A DNA stretch of 64,000 nucleotides, taken from contig PXRN01000027.1 in NCBI GenBank assembly GCA_003021045.1, positions 1 to 64,000 of the forward strand, written 5' to 3'. Under the pieces are notes generated by a model, which was not told the DNA's origin, searched no databases, and saw only the letters and a program-made list of their open reading frames with translations. This document shows positions 50,841 to 59,986 of this stretch, in pieces (the first letter of the stretch is position 1; every line of letters starts with the position of its first letter). This stretch comes from Halobacteriales archaeon QS_4_69_34. GTDB lineage: Archaea > Halobacteriota > Halobacteria > Halobacteriales > Halococcaceae. Both the position numbers and the translations under genes were made by a program.

Positions 50841-51332
50841 CTACCGCGTCAGCGCCGCGTAAACGACCGCTACCAGAAGGGAGTACACAGTGTGACCGAC
50901 GAGACTCATGATCGTGCCGGGTACGGTGAGGTTCGGGAACGGCGGTGCCCGAGGGAACCCGACAGTCGACAGCCAAAGCGGCATCACGATTACGGCCAGG
51001 ACGATCGTGATGAGGACTCCATACCCGATTCCGAGGCCAATACTGCTGCCGAGGCGGTGTGCATACGGACTCAACCCACTGTACTCGACGATCGCGACGT
51101 ATCCGAGGGCAATGACTACGCCGTGAAAGGGGTGAAACGCCCAACCTATGCCGAGCGCTGGGCCCTGAATCCCGTGCAATGCTGGAATCACCATCTGTAT
51201 GACCATATCTCCGAGAACCACTTGATGTAGGAGCCCGAATACGATAGTGCCGACCAGTCCAGCGACTGCCCCGTACAACCATCTGCTCGAGCCGACACCA
51301 CGCCTTCTTGCGGTTCCGGTTTCTGCTGCCAT
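50841..51332 (-). CDS. Four- or five-helix membrane protein
   Basis: A 163-residue membrane protein. The first helix follows SSRWLYGAVAGLVGTIVFGL. Histidines lie in or near helices (LLHQVVLGD, WAFHPFHGVVIALGY), and the last helix is LVGHTVYSLLVAVVYAALTR. It is reminiscent of DUF6789-type proteins. The start at 51332 is supported by a TATA box (CTTATACT) 22-29 nt upstream. The longer frame upstream is arginine-rich. Function unknown; GC content is lower than average for the window. Confidence 0.75.
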   Translation of the reverse strand: MAAETGTARRRGVGSSRWLYGAVAGLVGTIVFGLLHQVVLGDMVIQMVIPALHGIQGPALGIGWAFHPFHGVVIALGYVAIVEYSGLSPYAHRLGSSIGLGIGYGVLITIVLAVIVMPLWLSTVGFPRAPPFPNLTVPGTIMSLVGHTVYSLLVAVVYAALTR

Positions 51333-51353
51333 CGGTAGGTCATGCAGGAGAGC

Positions 51354-51361
51354 AGTATAAG
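51354..51361 (-). promoter_or_regulatory. TATA box of membrane-protein gene
   Basis: CTTATACT on the minus strand, 22-29 nt upstream of the ATG at 51332. Confidence 0.55.
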
Positions 51362-51443
51362 CCCTTTTCCCAGTGTGCATCTTCGCCGCACAGACAACTC
51401 GTTTTGAGCGTGCGGTCGCGCCGAGACCGGGACCCACCGGAGC

Positions 51444-51703
51444 ATGACCGTCGGGAGCCCGATGACGTTCTCGAGGTCGGAATCGATCGGATCGCCGGCG
51501 GGGTCGGCGGGTATGTGCCACCCTGCGTGTCGACGCTGCGGTCGGCGGTCGTCACGCCCTTCGAGCCGGCGGAGCCGCGAGAGGACCGCGTGCTGGCGCT
51601 CGCGAGCTCCTTGCCGGACGTGGCCGCGCAGCCACGCTTCGAGACGACCACCGGCAGAACTGTGGTGGACCTCTCCCTCCGGGTCACGAGAGTGTGGTCC
51701 TGA
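51444..51703 (+). pseudogene. Possible C-terminal fragment of a lost gene
   Basis: The plus-strand reading from about 51440 to the stop at 51701-51703 is protein-like: EPDDVLEVGIDRIAGGVGGY, then PREDRVLALASSLPDVAAQP and TTTGRTVVDLSLRVTRVWS. It lacks a start codon with a promoter, and its end overlaps the 3' end of fetB on the other strand. I do not recognise the family. It could be a relic or chance open sequence. Confidence 0.3.
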
Positions 51704-52526
51704 ACTCGTCGAGGAGCGACGTCGGCTCCGGTTCCTCGAACGTCTTGAGCTGGTCCGCCTCGGTAAACGCCGACCGGCCGACCAGACGCAAACTCAGCAT
51801 GCTCGTCAGGCCGCTGGCCGCGAACAGCATCCCCATGATAACGAACTGGTAGAGCGCCGCGTAGATGGGATTCGAACCGGCGAGTATCATCCCCGACATC
51901 ATCCCCGGGATGTACACCAGCCCGAGGCTCTTTAGCGCATCCACCATCGGGATGAGCGACGCTCGTGCGCTCGTGGTCACGTACTCGGAGATGACACGCT
52001 CCGGCGGTGCTCCGAGCGCGAGTACGGCCTCGATCTCCCCGCGATTGTTCTGGATCTCCCCGCTAATGCGGTCGAGCGCCAGCGAGTTGGTCTTCATCGC
52101 GCTCGAAATGATCATCCCGCCGACAGGGATGAGATTGCGTACCGTCGGCTCGATCGCTCCCGCCGCGAGCATCGTCGCGATCACCACGCCGGACCCGACG
52201 ACGATGCTTACCAGCGAGATGCGGATCACGCTCGGGACGCCCGCCCCCCGATTCTTCGAGATCCACGCCGCAAAGCCCATCATCGCCGCGATGACGAGTG
52301 TACTCCAAGCGAGACGTAGCGAAAACAGGATACCTATCACCGCCCCCATCGCCAGCACCTGGACGAATCCCCGGACGAACGACCGCCCGAGTTCGATCTC
52401 GATGCCCAGATTCCGGAGGTACGAGACGATCAGCACGACGCCCGCGAGCACCGACGCCGCTCCCACCTGCACGAGTCCCTTCGCTACGACCGGCTCCGAG
52501 AGTTGATCGAGCAGCGAGGGGCTCAT
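51684..52526 (-). CDS. fetB: FetB-type ABC transporter permease (UPF0014)
   Basis: A 280-residue membrane protein with about seven helices. The family signature is NLIPVGGMIISSAMKTNSLA, followed by EAVLALGAPPERVISEYVTT and LVYIPGMMSGMILAGSNPIY. FetAB exports iron in Escherichia coli; the role in haloarchaea is not established. Its start overlaps the stop of the ATPase gene by 4 bp, so they form one two-gene operon. Confidence 0.92.
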   Translation of the reverse strand: MSPSLLDQLSEPVVAKGLVQVGAASVLAGVVLIVSYLRNLGIEIELGRSFVRGFVQVLAMGAVIGILFSLRLAWSTLVIAAMMGFAAWISKNRGAGVPSVIRISLVSIVVGSGVVIATMLAAGAIEPTVRNLIPVGGMIISSAMKTNSLALDRISGEIQNNRGEIEAVLALGAPPERVISEYVTTSARASLIPMVDALKSLGLVYIPGMMSGMILAGSNPIYAALYQFVIMGMLFAASGLTSMLSLRLVGRSAFTEADQLKTFEEPEPTSLLDEFRTTLS

Positions 52527-53194
52527 GCGATCACCGTCCCGATGTCGCCGACGGCCGTCACGCGACCGTCCTCGAAGACGGCGACGCGATCCGCGAGGCG
52601 ACGCGCCTGATCGCGGTCGTGGGTCACGAGCACGCAGGTCAGATCGGACTCCGTGATGAGGTCGGTGAACAGCCCCTCGACCCGCGCCTCGGCATCCGCG
52701 TCGAGGCTTGCGGTCGGCTCGTCGAGAAGGACTACCTCGGGCTCAGTGATGATCGTCCGAGCGATGGCCACGCGCTGGGCTTCACCACCGGAAAGCGTCG
52801 AGACGTCCCGCGACGCGTAACCGTCGAGGTCGACTCGCGAGAGGAGCCGATCGACTGCCTCGTCGCTAACCGTCCGATCACGGAGACGCGGGCCGATAGT
52901 CACGTTCTCCGCGACCGTCCCGTTGCGGAGTCCTGGCTCTTGGGGGACGAATCCGATCCGGCAGCGCAGCTCCGTGGGCGGAAGTTCTCTGTAGTCGGTG
53001 CCGTCGATCAGGACGGTCCCCTCCGTGGGTTCGTCGAGGCGGTTGAGCAGGCGAAGCAACGAGGACTTCCCGGCCCCCGACGGGCCGACGACGGCGAGGA
53101 CCTCCGCCTTCGCAACGGCGATCGAGACACCGTCCACGATGGGCGTGCCATCTCTGAGAGCCGTGAGATCGCTGGTTTCGAGCTTCGGGGGCAT
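52523..53194 (-). CDS. FetA-type ABC transporter ATP-binding protein
   Basis: A 223-residue ABC ATPase. Walker A is GPSGAGKSS, the Q loop is GFVPQEPGL, the signature is LSGGEAQRVAIAR, Walker B is VVLLDEPTASLD, and the switch histidine is in VTHD. It powers the FetB permease encoded immediately downstream. The ATG at 53194 gives a typical start (PKLETSDLTAL). Confidence 0.93.
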   Translation of the reverse strand: MPPKLETSDLTALRDGTPIVDGVSIAVAKAEVLAVVGPSGAGKSSLLRLLNRLDEPTEGTVLIDGTDYRELPPTELRCRIGFVPQEPGLRNGTVAENVTIGPRLRDRTVSDEAVDRLLSRVDLDGYASRDVSTLSGGEAQRVAIARTIITEPEVVLLDEPTASLDADAEARVEGLFTDLITESDLTCVLVTHDRDQARRLADRVAVFEDGRVTAVGDIGTVIA

Positions 53195-53451
53195 GGTTTC
53201 CCTACACGTTCGACCCCCACCGATTTGTACCCCTTTATCATTCTACTTAGATATCGGGGTTCCATTGGTCGATAGCTGGTTTCCCCCGTCAGTGCAGCCA
53301 CGCACCCGCCGATCGGCGGGCCGGGACAGACACCGGTATCCGCTCGGTCGGTGCCAGAAAACCACTATTCGTTCCGGCGACTTCCAGCCGACATGAGCGA
53401 TTCGTCGGTCCTCTCGTATCGTCGCACCGCCGTTTGGGATGTTCAGCCTGT

Positions 53452-54903
53452 TCAGCCGAACATCTGGCGCATGACGGGATGCATCTCCATGAGCTGCTCC
53501 TCGGCGATCTCCTCGTAGAGCTTGTAGGTGATGCTCACCGTCAGCAGCAGCCCCGTGCCGGTGACCGAGCCGATGGTCCCGAGCATGTTGGCGCCGACGG
53601 CGAGCAGGCCCACGAGCGCGCCGCCGATCACGGTCACCTGGGGGATATACCGTTCGAGCACCTTCTCGATCACCCCGGGGTTCTGCCGGAAGCCGGGGAT
53701 CTGCATCCCGGAGTTCTGGATCTGCTGGGCCGTCGATTCGGGTCCCATGTCGGCGGTCTCGACCCAGAAGATGGCGAAGATCGCCCCGCCGATGACCATG
53801 ATCGTCAGGTCGGTTCCGACCCGCAGCGCTACCTCCCAGGCGGGCTGGGTGGTGCCGATCCAGTCTTGAGGACGCTGGATCGGGTTCAGGTAGTAGAACA
53901 GGCCGCCGGTCGGCTGGCGACCACCTGAACCGCTCGTGTAGACGCCGAGCCAGTTCGGCATCGAGTCGCCCATCTCCCCGGCGAGGATGCGCCCGAGGAA
54001 CTGGACGTTCGCCTGGAGCGCGCGCACGAGGATCATCGGCAGGACGCTCGCGTAGATGAGCTTCACCGGGAAGCGCCCGCGCGCGCCCTTGACGCGGGCG
54101 TGGCTCAGCGGGATCTCGACCCGCACCGATTCGGCGTAGACGACGATGGCGAAGATCAGCAGGGTGGTCGCCAGCGCGAGCAGCTGGCCGTCCCCGAACA
54201 CCAGCGTCTCGGGGCTCGCCGGGGTCTGGCCGGTGGCGATGCTGTACCACGCCGGGAAGAAACCGCGCGCCTGGCCCCCTAGGATGCTTGGGAGGTTGAA
54301 CAGGCCGCCGATGAGCTGCTGGCTCACGCCGGCGACAATGAACAGGCCGATCCCGCTGCCGACCCCCCACTTCGAGATGACCTCGTCCATGAACAGGATG
54401 AGGATGCCGCCGACGAACACCTGCGCGAAGATCAGCCAGTTCACGCCGAAGGTGCCGATCCCGAGCGCGGTGGCGAGCTGCCGGTCCGCCCGCAGGAACC
54501 CGCCTGCGAACACCATCGGCAGCGCCGTCAGGACCGTCATCACGATCACGAGGAACTTCTGGAGGCCCTGATAGAGGATCTGGTCGCGCGGGTCGCTCGT
54601 GTCCAGTCCCAGCAGATCAGCACCGCCGAGCAGCTGGAGGACGATGCTCGCCGTGACGATGGGACCGATCCCTACTTGAAGAATCGTGCCCGCCCCGCCT
54701 GCGAGGATCGAGCGGAACTGTCCGAATACCTCGCCGCTCGCGCCCGTTCTGAGTCCATAGAGCGCGACATTGGTCAGGAAGAAATACAGCACGAGGACGC
54801 CGACGGTCCAGCCGAGCTTACGCCGGAAGGGAACGTGACCCTTCGGCCGGCGGACCGATGGCATCCGCGTGAGCACCGGCTCGGCGGTCTCCTTCCAGCT
54901 CAT
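53452..54903 (-). CDS. secY: Preprotein translocase subunit SecY
   Basis: The central pore subunit of the Sec translocon, 483 residues with ten membrane helices. Archaeal features include the N-terminal PLVxxMPSV-type start (TRMPSVRRPKGHVPFRRKLG), the plug region after helix 1, and the cytoplasmic loop SHARVKGARGRFPVKLIYAS. The C-terminus is QLMEMHPVMRQMFG. The ATG shares a base with the uL15 stop; SecY is the last gene of the spc operon. Confidence 0.96.
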   Translation of the reverse strand: MSWKETAEPVLTRMPSVRRPKGHVPFRRKLGWTVGVLVLYFFLTNVALYGLRTGASGEVFGQFRSILAGGAGTILQVGIGPIVTASIVLQLLGGADLLGLDTSDPRDQILYQGLQKFLVIVMTVLTALPMVFAGGFLRADRQLATALGIGTFGVNWLIFAQVFVGGILILFMDEVISKWGVGSGIGLFIVAGVSQQLIGGLFNLPSILGGQARGFFPAWYSIATGQTPASPETLVFGDGQLLALATTLLIFAIVVYAESVRVEIPLSHARVKGARGRFPVKLIYASVLPMILVRALQANVQFLGRILAGEMGDSMPNWLGVYTSGSGGRQPTGGLFYYLNPIQRPQDWIGTTQPAWEVALRVGTDLTIMVIGGAIFAIFWVETADMGPESTAQQIQNSGMQIPGFRQNPGVIEKVLERYIPQVTVIGGALVGLLAVGANMLGTIGSVTGTGLLLTVSITYKLYEEIAEEQLMEMHPVMRQMFG

Positions 54904-55421
54904 CAGTCCGCCTCTGTGTCCTCGACGGTGGTATCTCCTTCGTCGCCGCCCTCGCTTGCGGCGTCGGCCAGCCGCTCCTCGCCGCGCTCGCTCAGGCTCG
55001 CCTCGCCGCCCGCGTCCTCGATCAGTTCGCGCGCACTTGCCGAGAAGGCGTCGGCCGTCACCGACAGGGTTCGTCGCACCTGTCCGCCGCCGAGCACCTT
55101 CACGGCGTCGGCTTCGTGGCCGTCCTCGACCACGTCGCGGGCATCGAGGTGATAGGTCTCCCCTTCTTCCTCGGCGAGACCCTCGGCCGCGTGCAGCGGG
55201 GCGTCCTCGTCGAGCACGCGGACGTCCACGGTCAGCACCTCCTCTTTGACCTTCCCCGGCCGGTCGAAGCCGTGTTTGCCGAGCGGTTCGTAGTCGTGGA
55301 ACTCGTGCTTGTCGCGCCCCGCGCGCCCGCGCCCGCCGCGGTGGCCGGCCCCGCGGCGGTTCTTGTGGGTGCCGCCGCCGTGGGTGCGCGAGCCGCGCTG
55401 GCGTCGTTTCTTACTCGTCAT
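54903..55421 (-). CDS. rpl15: 50S ribosomal protein uL15
   Basis: A 172-residue large-subunit protein. The N-terminal basic part TSKKRRQRGSRTHGGGTHKN, the GAGHRGGRGRAGRDKHEFHD stretch, and the fold region VLGGGQVRRTLSVTADAFSA are typical. The last 30 residues are an acidic tail. It overlaps secY by one base. A spacer of 110 bp separates it from uL30, whereas most spc genes here overlap. Confidence 0.96.
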   Translation of the reverse strand: MTSKKRRQRGSRTHGGGTHKNRRGAGHRGGRGRAGRDKHEFHDYEPLGKHGFDRPGKVKEEVLTVDVRVLDEDAPLHAAEGLAEEEGETYHLDARDVVEDGHEADAVKVLGGGQVRRTLSVTADAFSASARELIEDAGGEASLSERGEERLADAASEGGDEGDTTVEDTEAD

Positions 55422-55531
55422 GATCTGGTGGTAGGTTGTCCGTGATCGCGGGTAGTCGTTTCGATCGTCCCCGTTCGCCGGTACTGTCTCGATCGTCTCC
55501 GTCCGTGATCCTCGGTGTTCGGTCCGACCGC

Positions 55532-55996
55532 TCAGCGCATCGCCGTCAGGAGCGCGTCGATCTCCGCGGTGCTGTGCCTGCCGAGTGCGCCACCCTCGGC
55601 GGTGGGGTGTTTGATGCCGTCGTGGCCGCCCCGCGGGGGGTGCAGGCGCAGCGCCGGCGCGAGCCCACTGTCGCGCAGCGTGGTCTTCTCGTCGAGCAGC
55701 GCGTCGGCGAGCGCGGCGACATTCGCGTGGTCGGTGTGCTCGGCGACCCACTCGTCGTCGATCTCGCCCGTGCCTTCGAGGGGCTCGGCGCGCGTTCGAA
55801 GGAGGGTTTCGAGCACCGCCGGGCTGGGTTCGCCGTAAGCCACGTAGTCGTTGACCTTCGTGACCATCCCCCGGTAGCTGTCGGTCTCGGGGACGAGCGT
55901 ACAGTGGTTCACGCCGTGGACGTTGAGCATCGAGAGCGTGTCGCGGACGCCCTCGCTCGTGTCGACCTCGCCGCGGAGCTGGACGAGCGCCTGCAT
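55532..55996 (-). CDS. rpl30: 50S ribosomal protein uL30
   Basis: A 154-residue archaeal uL30. It starts [20 protein letters not shown], has the typical GMVTKVNDYVAYGEP, and ends with the archaeal extension LRLHPPRGGHDGIKHPTAEG. Its start codon overlaps the uS5 stop by one base. Confidence 0.96.
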   Translation of the reverse strand: MQALVQLRGEVDTSEGVRDTLSMLNVHGVNHCTLVPETDSYRGMVTKVNDYVAYGEPSPAVLETLLRTRAEPLEGTGEIDDEWVAEHTDHANVAALADALLDEKTTLRDSGLAPALRLHPPRGGHDGIKHPTAEGGALGRHSTAEIDALLTAMR

Positions 55997-56631
55997 CACT
56001 CGATCACCGCCCGCTTTTCCATCGTGCGCTCGGGGACCCGCGCCTCGGCGGTCGTGCGCAGCGCGTTGAACGTCGCCTTGGCGAAATTGACCGTGGTACG
56101 GGTCGTGCCCGACGAGCGCGTCCAGATGTCCTCGATTCCCGCGAGCTCGAGCACCGAGCGAGCGGTCTCCCCGGCCGCCAGGCCCAGCCCTCGGGGCGCG
56201 GGCCGGAGCTCGACCTCGACGCTGCCGGCCTTGCCCTTCGTGCGTAGCGCGACCGTGTGGGGCCGCCCACAGCCACACTCCCACGAGCCACAGCCCCGCG
56301 AGACGTGGACGAGGTTCAGCTTGGCGATCTCGATGGCCTTCTGGATCGCCGCTCCCACCTGATCGTCACGGCCCTGCGCGTAGCCCACGTAGCCGTCGCC
56401 GTTGCCGATGGCGACGACACACCGGAACTTCACCCGCCGCCCGGAGTCGGTCATCCGCTGGACCATGTTGACGTCGAGGACGTCGTCGCGAAGCCCGGGG
56501 AGGAGCTGGTCGGCGATCTCGGGTTCCTTCAGCGGGAGCCCCGAGTTCAACGCCTCGGCCATGGTGGTGATCTCCTCCTCGGCGACGAGCGTCCCCAGGC
56601 GGGTGCGTGGCTCCCAGCCGCGTCTACTCAT
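55996..56631 (-). CDS. rps5: 30S ribosomal protein uS5
   Basis: A 211-residue small-subunit protein involved in decoding accuracy. The double-stranded-RNA-binding part is [21 protein letters not shown] cysteine pair in [14 protein letters not shown] could bind zinc. The C-terminal domain contains [19 protein letters not shown]. It overlaps uL18 upstream by 8 bp. Confidence 0.97.
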   Translation of the reverse strand: MSRRGWEPRTRLGTLVAEEEITTMAEALNSGLPLKEPEIADQLLPGLRDDVLDVNMVQRMTDSGRRVKFRCVVAIGNGDGYVGYAQGRDDQVGAAIQKAIEIAKLNLVHVSRGCGSWECGCGRPHTVALRTKGKAGSVEVELRPAPRGLGLAAGETARSVLELAGIEDIWTRSSGTTRTTVNFAKATFNALRTTAEARVPERTMEKRAVIE

Positions 56632-57220
56632 CGTCCTCCGCTTCCGTCTCGGTGGTAGTGGTGTCTGCGTTCATGATCGCCTCGCGTACCGAATCGAAGT
56701 GCTCGGGAAGCTCCGTCGCGTCGAACCCGTTCGAGTAGAGGGGTTCCTCGCGCTCGTCGGCGTAGGCGGCGATGTGCTCGCCGCGGGTCCGCTCCCAGTC
56801 GCCGAACACCGCCTCGTTGTGTGGAATCGAGAGCCCGGCGTCGATCGCGCCTTCCTGCACGGCGAAGGGCTTGCTGCCGGGCGTCGGCGTGTTGAGCCCG
56901 ATATCGAGCACCGCCTCCTCGATCCCGGCGGCGACGGCGCGCGTGCCCGCCAACAGTCCGGTGAGGTAGGCACTCGGGACGTTCCCGGTGGGTGCCTCCC
57001 AGCCGAACTCGGCGAGGTCCGACGAGTGGGCACTCGCGTAGACCTCGTCGCCCTCGGGATCGGGGGCCACCAGCTGTGCCTGCACGTGACGGTTGCTCGG
57101 CCGCGCCACCAGCCGGGGCTTGCCCGATTTCAACAGGCGCAGCCGCTGCTGGTAGTCCGTCCGGCCCTCGCGGCGACGCCGCATCGGCACGTTGTAGCGC
57201 GGTCCCGTCGCCACGCTCAC
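56624..57220 (-). CDS. rpl18: 50S ribosomal protein uL18
   Basis: A 198-residue 5S rRNA-binding protein. It begins with [20 protein letters not shown] and has [18 protein letters not shown] and the archaeal stretch [20 protein letters not shown]. It has an acidic, threonine-rich C-terminal tail. The start overlaps the eL19 stop by 4 bp. Confidence 0.97.
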   Translation of the reverse strand: MSVATGPRYNVPMRRRREGRTDYQQRLRLLKSGKPRLVARPSNRHVQAQLVAPDPEGDEVYASAHSSDLAEFGWEAPTGNVPSAYLTGLLAGTRAVAAGIEEAVLDIGLNTPTPGSKPFAVQEGAIDAGLSIPHNEAVFGDWERTRGEHIAAYADEREEPLYSNGFDATELPEHFDSVREAIMNADTTTTETEAEDDE

Positions 57221-57684
57221 TCACCCCCCGCGTCGATCGTGACGCCGAGCTGGGTCTCCGCGTAGGTCTCCAGTCTGTCGACGCTGTCGAACTCGCCGCC
57301 GCCCGCCTTGTCGTACAGCGTGCGGTACTGGCTCGGCGTCAGCGTGCCCTCGGCGCGCAGTTCCTTGAGTCGTCGCCGCTGGGCGCGGATGCGCGACACC
57401 CACGCCTCCTTACGGTCCTCGCGCGCGCCCGCCGTGCCCCGGCGGCTGCCGGGACCCGTGCGGTGGCCGTAGGCGCGCGTCCGCTCGCGCTCTCTGGCCC
57501 GCCCGCGCGAGTTGCCCTTGGCTCCCTTCTCGGTGATCGTCCCGTCGGCGATCAGCTCGCGGATGTCCGCTCTGGTGATCGCCTCGGCGATCTCGCCCTG
57601 TGCGTCGGGATCGAACCGCACCCGGTTTTTCCCGACGCCGAGCACGTCCGCCGCCAGCCGCCGCTGTGCTTTCAGGTCTGTCAT
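57217..57684 (-). CDS. rpl19e: 50S ribosomal protein eL19
   Basis: A 155-residue archaeal/eukaryotic-type protein. It starts [20 protein letters not shown] and has the basic helix region [20 protein letters not shown] and the end [19 protein letters not shown]. It overlaps eL32 upstream and uL18 downstream by 4 bp each. Confidence 0.97.
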   Translation of the reverse strand: MTDLKAQRRLAADVLGVGKNRVRFDPDAQGEIAEAITRADIRELIADGTITEKGAKGNSRGRARERERTRAYGHRTGPGSRRGTAGAREDRKEAWVSRIRAQRRRLKELRAEGTLTPSQYRTLYDKAGGGEFDSVDRLETYAETQLGVTIDAGGE

Positions 57685-58787
57685 GTCGTCTCGTCCTCAC
57701 GTTCGCCGTCCGCGTCGACCTCGACCTCGACCTCGACGTAGGTCGGGTTGAGCACTCTGATCTCCTCGTCTTCGGCGCGCTCTTCGATGCGCTCGCGCTT
57801 GCGCGCGCCCACCGCCGAGGCGATCCGCACGGCGTGGGTGTCGCCGTCGATCCCGTCGAGATCGTCCGCGTTGTGGACCCGGACCTCCTCGAAGCCGCTC
57901 GGATGCTTCCCCCGCACGGCCTTCGGACTCCGGTAGCCCGCCTCGACGGTCGCGCCCTTGCCCTTGACGCCGCGGCGCTGCTTCGAGAGCAGCCCGCGGG
58001 GCCGACGCCACGAGGTGGGTGTGCGCTTTTTCTTGTGGTGGTCCTGCCGATTGAACTGCGGCGAGCTCGTCCGCCGGCGCTTGGCGAGCAGCCGCTCCTG
58101 CTCGTCGTTCAGGTCGGGTGTCTTCGCCGCGTGCCCGCGCGGCCGGCGCTCGGTCGCGGTCGCTTCGGCCTCGGCTTCCTCGGGCGCGCCCTCGTCTTCG
58201 ACCGCGGCCGCGGGCTCTTCCTCGATGTCGAGCCCGCCGACGTCGGCCTTGATGCGGGCGGCCAGCGCGTTGCCGATCCCCTCGACCGCCGCGACGTCGG
58301 ACTGGCTGGCCCGGCGCACGTCGTCGACCGTCTCGTAGCCCGCCTCCTGCAGCGCGTCGGCCTTGGCCTCCCCGACGCCGCTGATGTCGGTGAGATCGAG
58401 GTCGGTCTCGGGCTCGACGGGCTCGGCTTCGGCTGCGACGGCGTCGAGGTCGCCCGCGTCTCCGGTCCCTGTGTCGGCGTCTCCCCGGGCCGCGTCGGCG
58501 GCCGCCTCGTCGCTGTCCGTCTCCACGGCCGTCTCGTCGGCCGCCTCGACGTCGAGGTCGCCGACGTCGGCCTTGATGCGGGCGGCCAGCGCGTTGCCGA
58601 TCCCCTCGACTGCCGCGAGGTCGTCCTGGTCGGCCCCGCGGACGTCGTCGACCGTCCCGAAGCCCGCCTCGCGCAGCGTGTCGGCCTTCTCCTCGCCGAC
58701 GCCGCTGATGTCGGTGAGTGCGGGACCGTTCTCCCCTCCGGTCGCGGCGTCCGCGCCGCCCTCGGCGTTCTCGGGCGTCTCGCTCAC
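57681..58787 (-). CDS. rpl32e: 50S ribosomal protein eL32 with two helix-hairpin-helix domains
   Basis: A 368-residue protein. The ribosomal eL32 domain is the C-terminal half ([39 protein letters not shown]). Two helix-hairpin-helix domains precede it: [20 protein letters not shown] and later [20 protein letters not shown], each followed by [18 protein letters not shown]. Haloarchaeal eL32 usually carries one such domain and is near 240 residues. The second arose by internal duplication, visible in the DNA with a 324-bp offset. Confidence 0.94.
   Translation of the reverse strand: MSETPENAEGGADAATGGENGPALTDISGVGEEKADTLREAGFGTVDDVRGADQDDLAAVEGIGNALAARIKADVGDLDVEAADETAVETDSDEAAADAARGDADTGTGDAGDLDAVAAEAEPVEPETDLDLTDISGVGEAKADALQEAGYETVDDVRRASQSDVAAVEGIGNALAARIKADVGGLDIEEEPAAAVEDEGAPEEAEAEATATERRPRGHAAKTPDLNDEQERLLAKRRRTSSPQFNRQDHHKKKRTPTSWRRPRGLLSKQRRGVKGKGATVEAGYRSPKAVRGKHPSGFEEVRVHNADDLDGIDGDTHAVRIASAVGARKRERIEERAEDEEIRVLNPTYVEVEVEVDADGEREDETT
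58235..58394 (-). repeat. Internal direct repeat of eL32 gene, copy 2
   Basis: This 160-bp stretch matches 58559-58718 with an offset of 324 bp. The first 52 bases are identical and the rest differ at scattered sites. It encodes the second helix-hairpin-helix domain. Confidence 0.85.
58559..58718 (-). repeat. Internal direct repeat of eL32 gene, copy 1
   Basis: Partner of 58235-58394. It encodes the first, more N-terminal helix-hairpin-helix domain. Confidence 0.85.
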
Positions 58788-59323
58788 GCCGGCTCACCCC
58801 GGTCGGGTTTCCCCGTGATGTAGACGCCGTCCTGGAACACCCGCGAGTCCTTGCCCTGGACCTGGGTGAGCTGTTCTAGGTCCGCCGCGGTCTGGCCGAC
58901 GTCCTCCTTGTCGGGACCCGAGAGCGTGATCGACTCCTCGTCGACCTCGACGTCGGTGTCACCCCGTACTGGCGTTCGGCGGGGCGCTTTCTCCCCGAGG
59001 AAGTTCTGGACGACCACCTCGCCGTCCTCGGCCCGGACCTGCATCGGGAAGTGCGAGTAGAACACCTCCATCTCGTAGGTCCAGCCCTCGGTCACGCCGT
59101 GGAAGGCGTTCTCGACGTGACTGGCGAACGTACCGACGGTGGCGCTCGTCTTCGCGTCCTCGGCCTCGCTCTCGATCACGACGCGGTCGTCCTCGACCGA
59201 CACCGTGACGTCCGGATACCAGAGCCGCCGCGTGACGGTTCCGTTCGTGCCCGAGACCGTCAGGTCGAAGCGATCGACCTCGGCCGTGACGCCCTCGGGG
59301 ATCTCGTGTTCCGATCGTGTCAT
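58784..59323 (-). CDS. rpl6: 50S ribosomal protein uL6
   Basis: A 179-residue protein of two similar domains. It begins [20 protein letters not shown]. Typical segments are [40 protein letters not shown] and the end [14 protein letters not shown]. The start at 59323 is 20 bp after uS8, one of the few small gaps in the operon. It overlaps eL32 by 4 bp. Confidence 0.97.
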   Translation of the reverse strand: MTRSEHEIPEGVTAEVDRFDLTVSGTNGTVTRRLWYPDVTVSVEDDRVVIESEAEDAKTSATVGTFASHVENAFHGVTEGWTYEMEVFYSHFPMQVRAEDGEVVVQNFLGEKAPRRTPVRGDTDVEVDEESITLSGPDKEDVGQTAADLEQLTQVQGKDSRVFQDGVYITGKPDRGEPA

Positions 59324-59343
59324 ATGTGTTCTCTCCCGCCTGC

Positions 59344-59736
59344 TCAGTAGACGTAGGCGATCACCTGGCCACCGATGCCCGCTTCGCGGGCCTCGTAGTG
59401 GCTCATCACCCCGTGGCTGGTCGTGACGACGAGCGTCCCGTAGTCGCGGGCGGGGAGGAACCGCTTCTCCCATTTCTCGAACTCGTCGGCCCCCGCCGAG
59501 TAGCGGGGCTTGACCGCGCCGCAGGCGTTGATCGCGCCGCTCAGTTCGACCTCGAACCGTCCCGCTCGGCCGTCCTCTTCGAACTCGAAGCCGCCGATGT
59601 AGCCGCGGTCGTAGATGACTTCGAGCACCGAGCCGATGGTGTTCGAGGCGGGCTGTACGGTCAGATCGAGCTTGCCGACGCCGTCGGCGTTGTCGAGCCC
59701 CGAGAGGGCGTCGGCGAGTGGATCGTTGCCCGTCAT
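59344..59736 (-). CDS. rps8: 30S ribosomal protein uS8
   Basis: A 130-residue 16S rRNA-binding protein. It starts [20 protein letters not shown] and ends with [20 protein letters not shown] and [10 protein letters not shown]. The ATG overlaps the uS14 stop by 4 bp; a longer reading upstream would run antisense-like through uS14 and is rejected. Confidence 0.97.
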   Translation of the reverse strand: MTGNDPLADALSGLDNADGVGKLDLTVQPASNTIGSVLEVIYDRGYIGGFEFEEDGRAGRFEVELSGAINACGAVKPRYSAGADEFEKWEKRFLPARDYGTLVVTTSHGVMSHYEAREAGIGGQVIAYVY

Positions 59737-59906
59737 TTGTACTTCCTGAATCCCATGCCGCGGGCGATCTCCCTGAAGCACTGCCGACACAGCCAGATGT
59801 CGTACTTTCCAACCAACCCCTGCTCGCGCCCGCAGCGCTGGCAGGCTTCGAGCTGGCCGGTGCGCTTGGTGGCGTGCTCGCCCGTCTCGGCTTCGCTCTC
59901 GCTCAT
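59733..59906 (-). CDS. rps14: 30S ribosomal protein uS14 (zinc-binding)
   Basis: A short protein of 57 residues. The zinc ligands are CQRCG and CRQC. The typical core is [19 protein letters not shown], ending [13 protein letters not shown]. The N-terminus [17 protein letters not shown] is the usual haloarchaeal form. It overlaps uS8 by 4 bp. Its ATG overlaps the stop of a 27-codon reading frame that itself overlaps the uL5 stop. Confidence 0.96.
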   Translation of the reverse strand: MSESEAETGEHATKRTGQLEACQRCGREQGLVGKYDIWLCRQCFREIARGMGFRKYK

Positions 59907-59986
59907 TCGCTCTCCTCCCGGCGTGTCGCTCCGCGCTGTGTCCCGTGGCGCTCGAACCCGCTCCGAGAGTGGTCGTTCGCCGCCAT
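59903..59986 (-). CDS. 27-codon micro-ORF between uL5 and uS14
   Basis: Its ATG overlaps the uL5 stop (TGATG) and its TGA overlaps the uS14 ATG (ATGA). It encodes [20 protein letters not shown] followed by seven residues. Exact coupling on both sides suggests that ribosomes could pass through it from uL5 to uS14. It is too short and basic to assign a function; it may act only as a translational bridge. Confidence 0.4.
   Translation of the reverse strand: MAANDHSRSGFERHGTQRGATRREESE

Noticed and set aside
50464-51282. A 272-codon open frame on the minus strand
   Set aside because: It runs through the clear membrane-protein gene in another frame and has a Ser/Arg-rich composition not seen in real haloarchaeal proteins.
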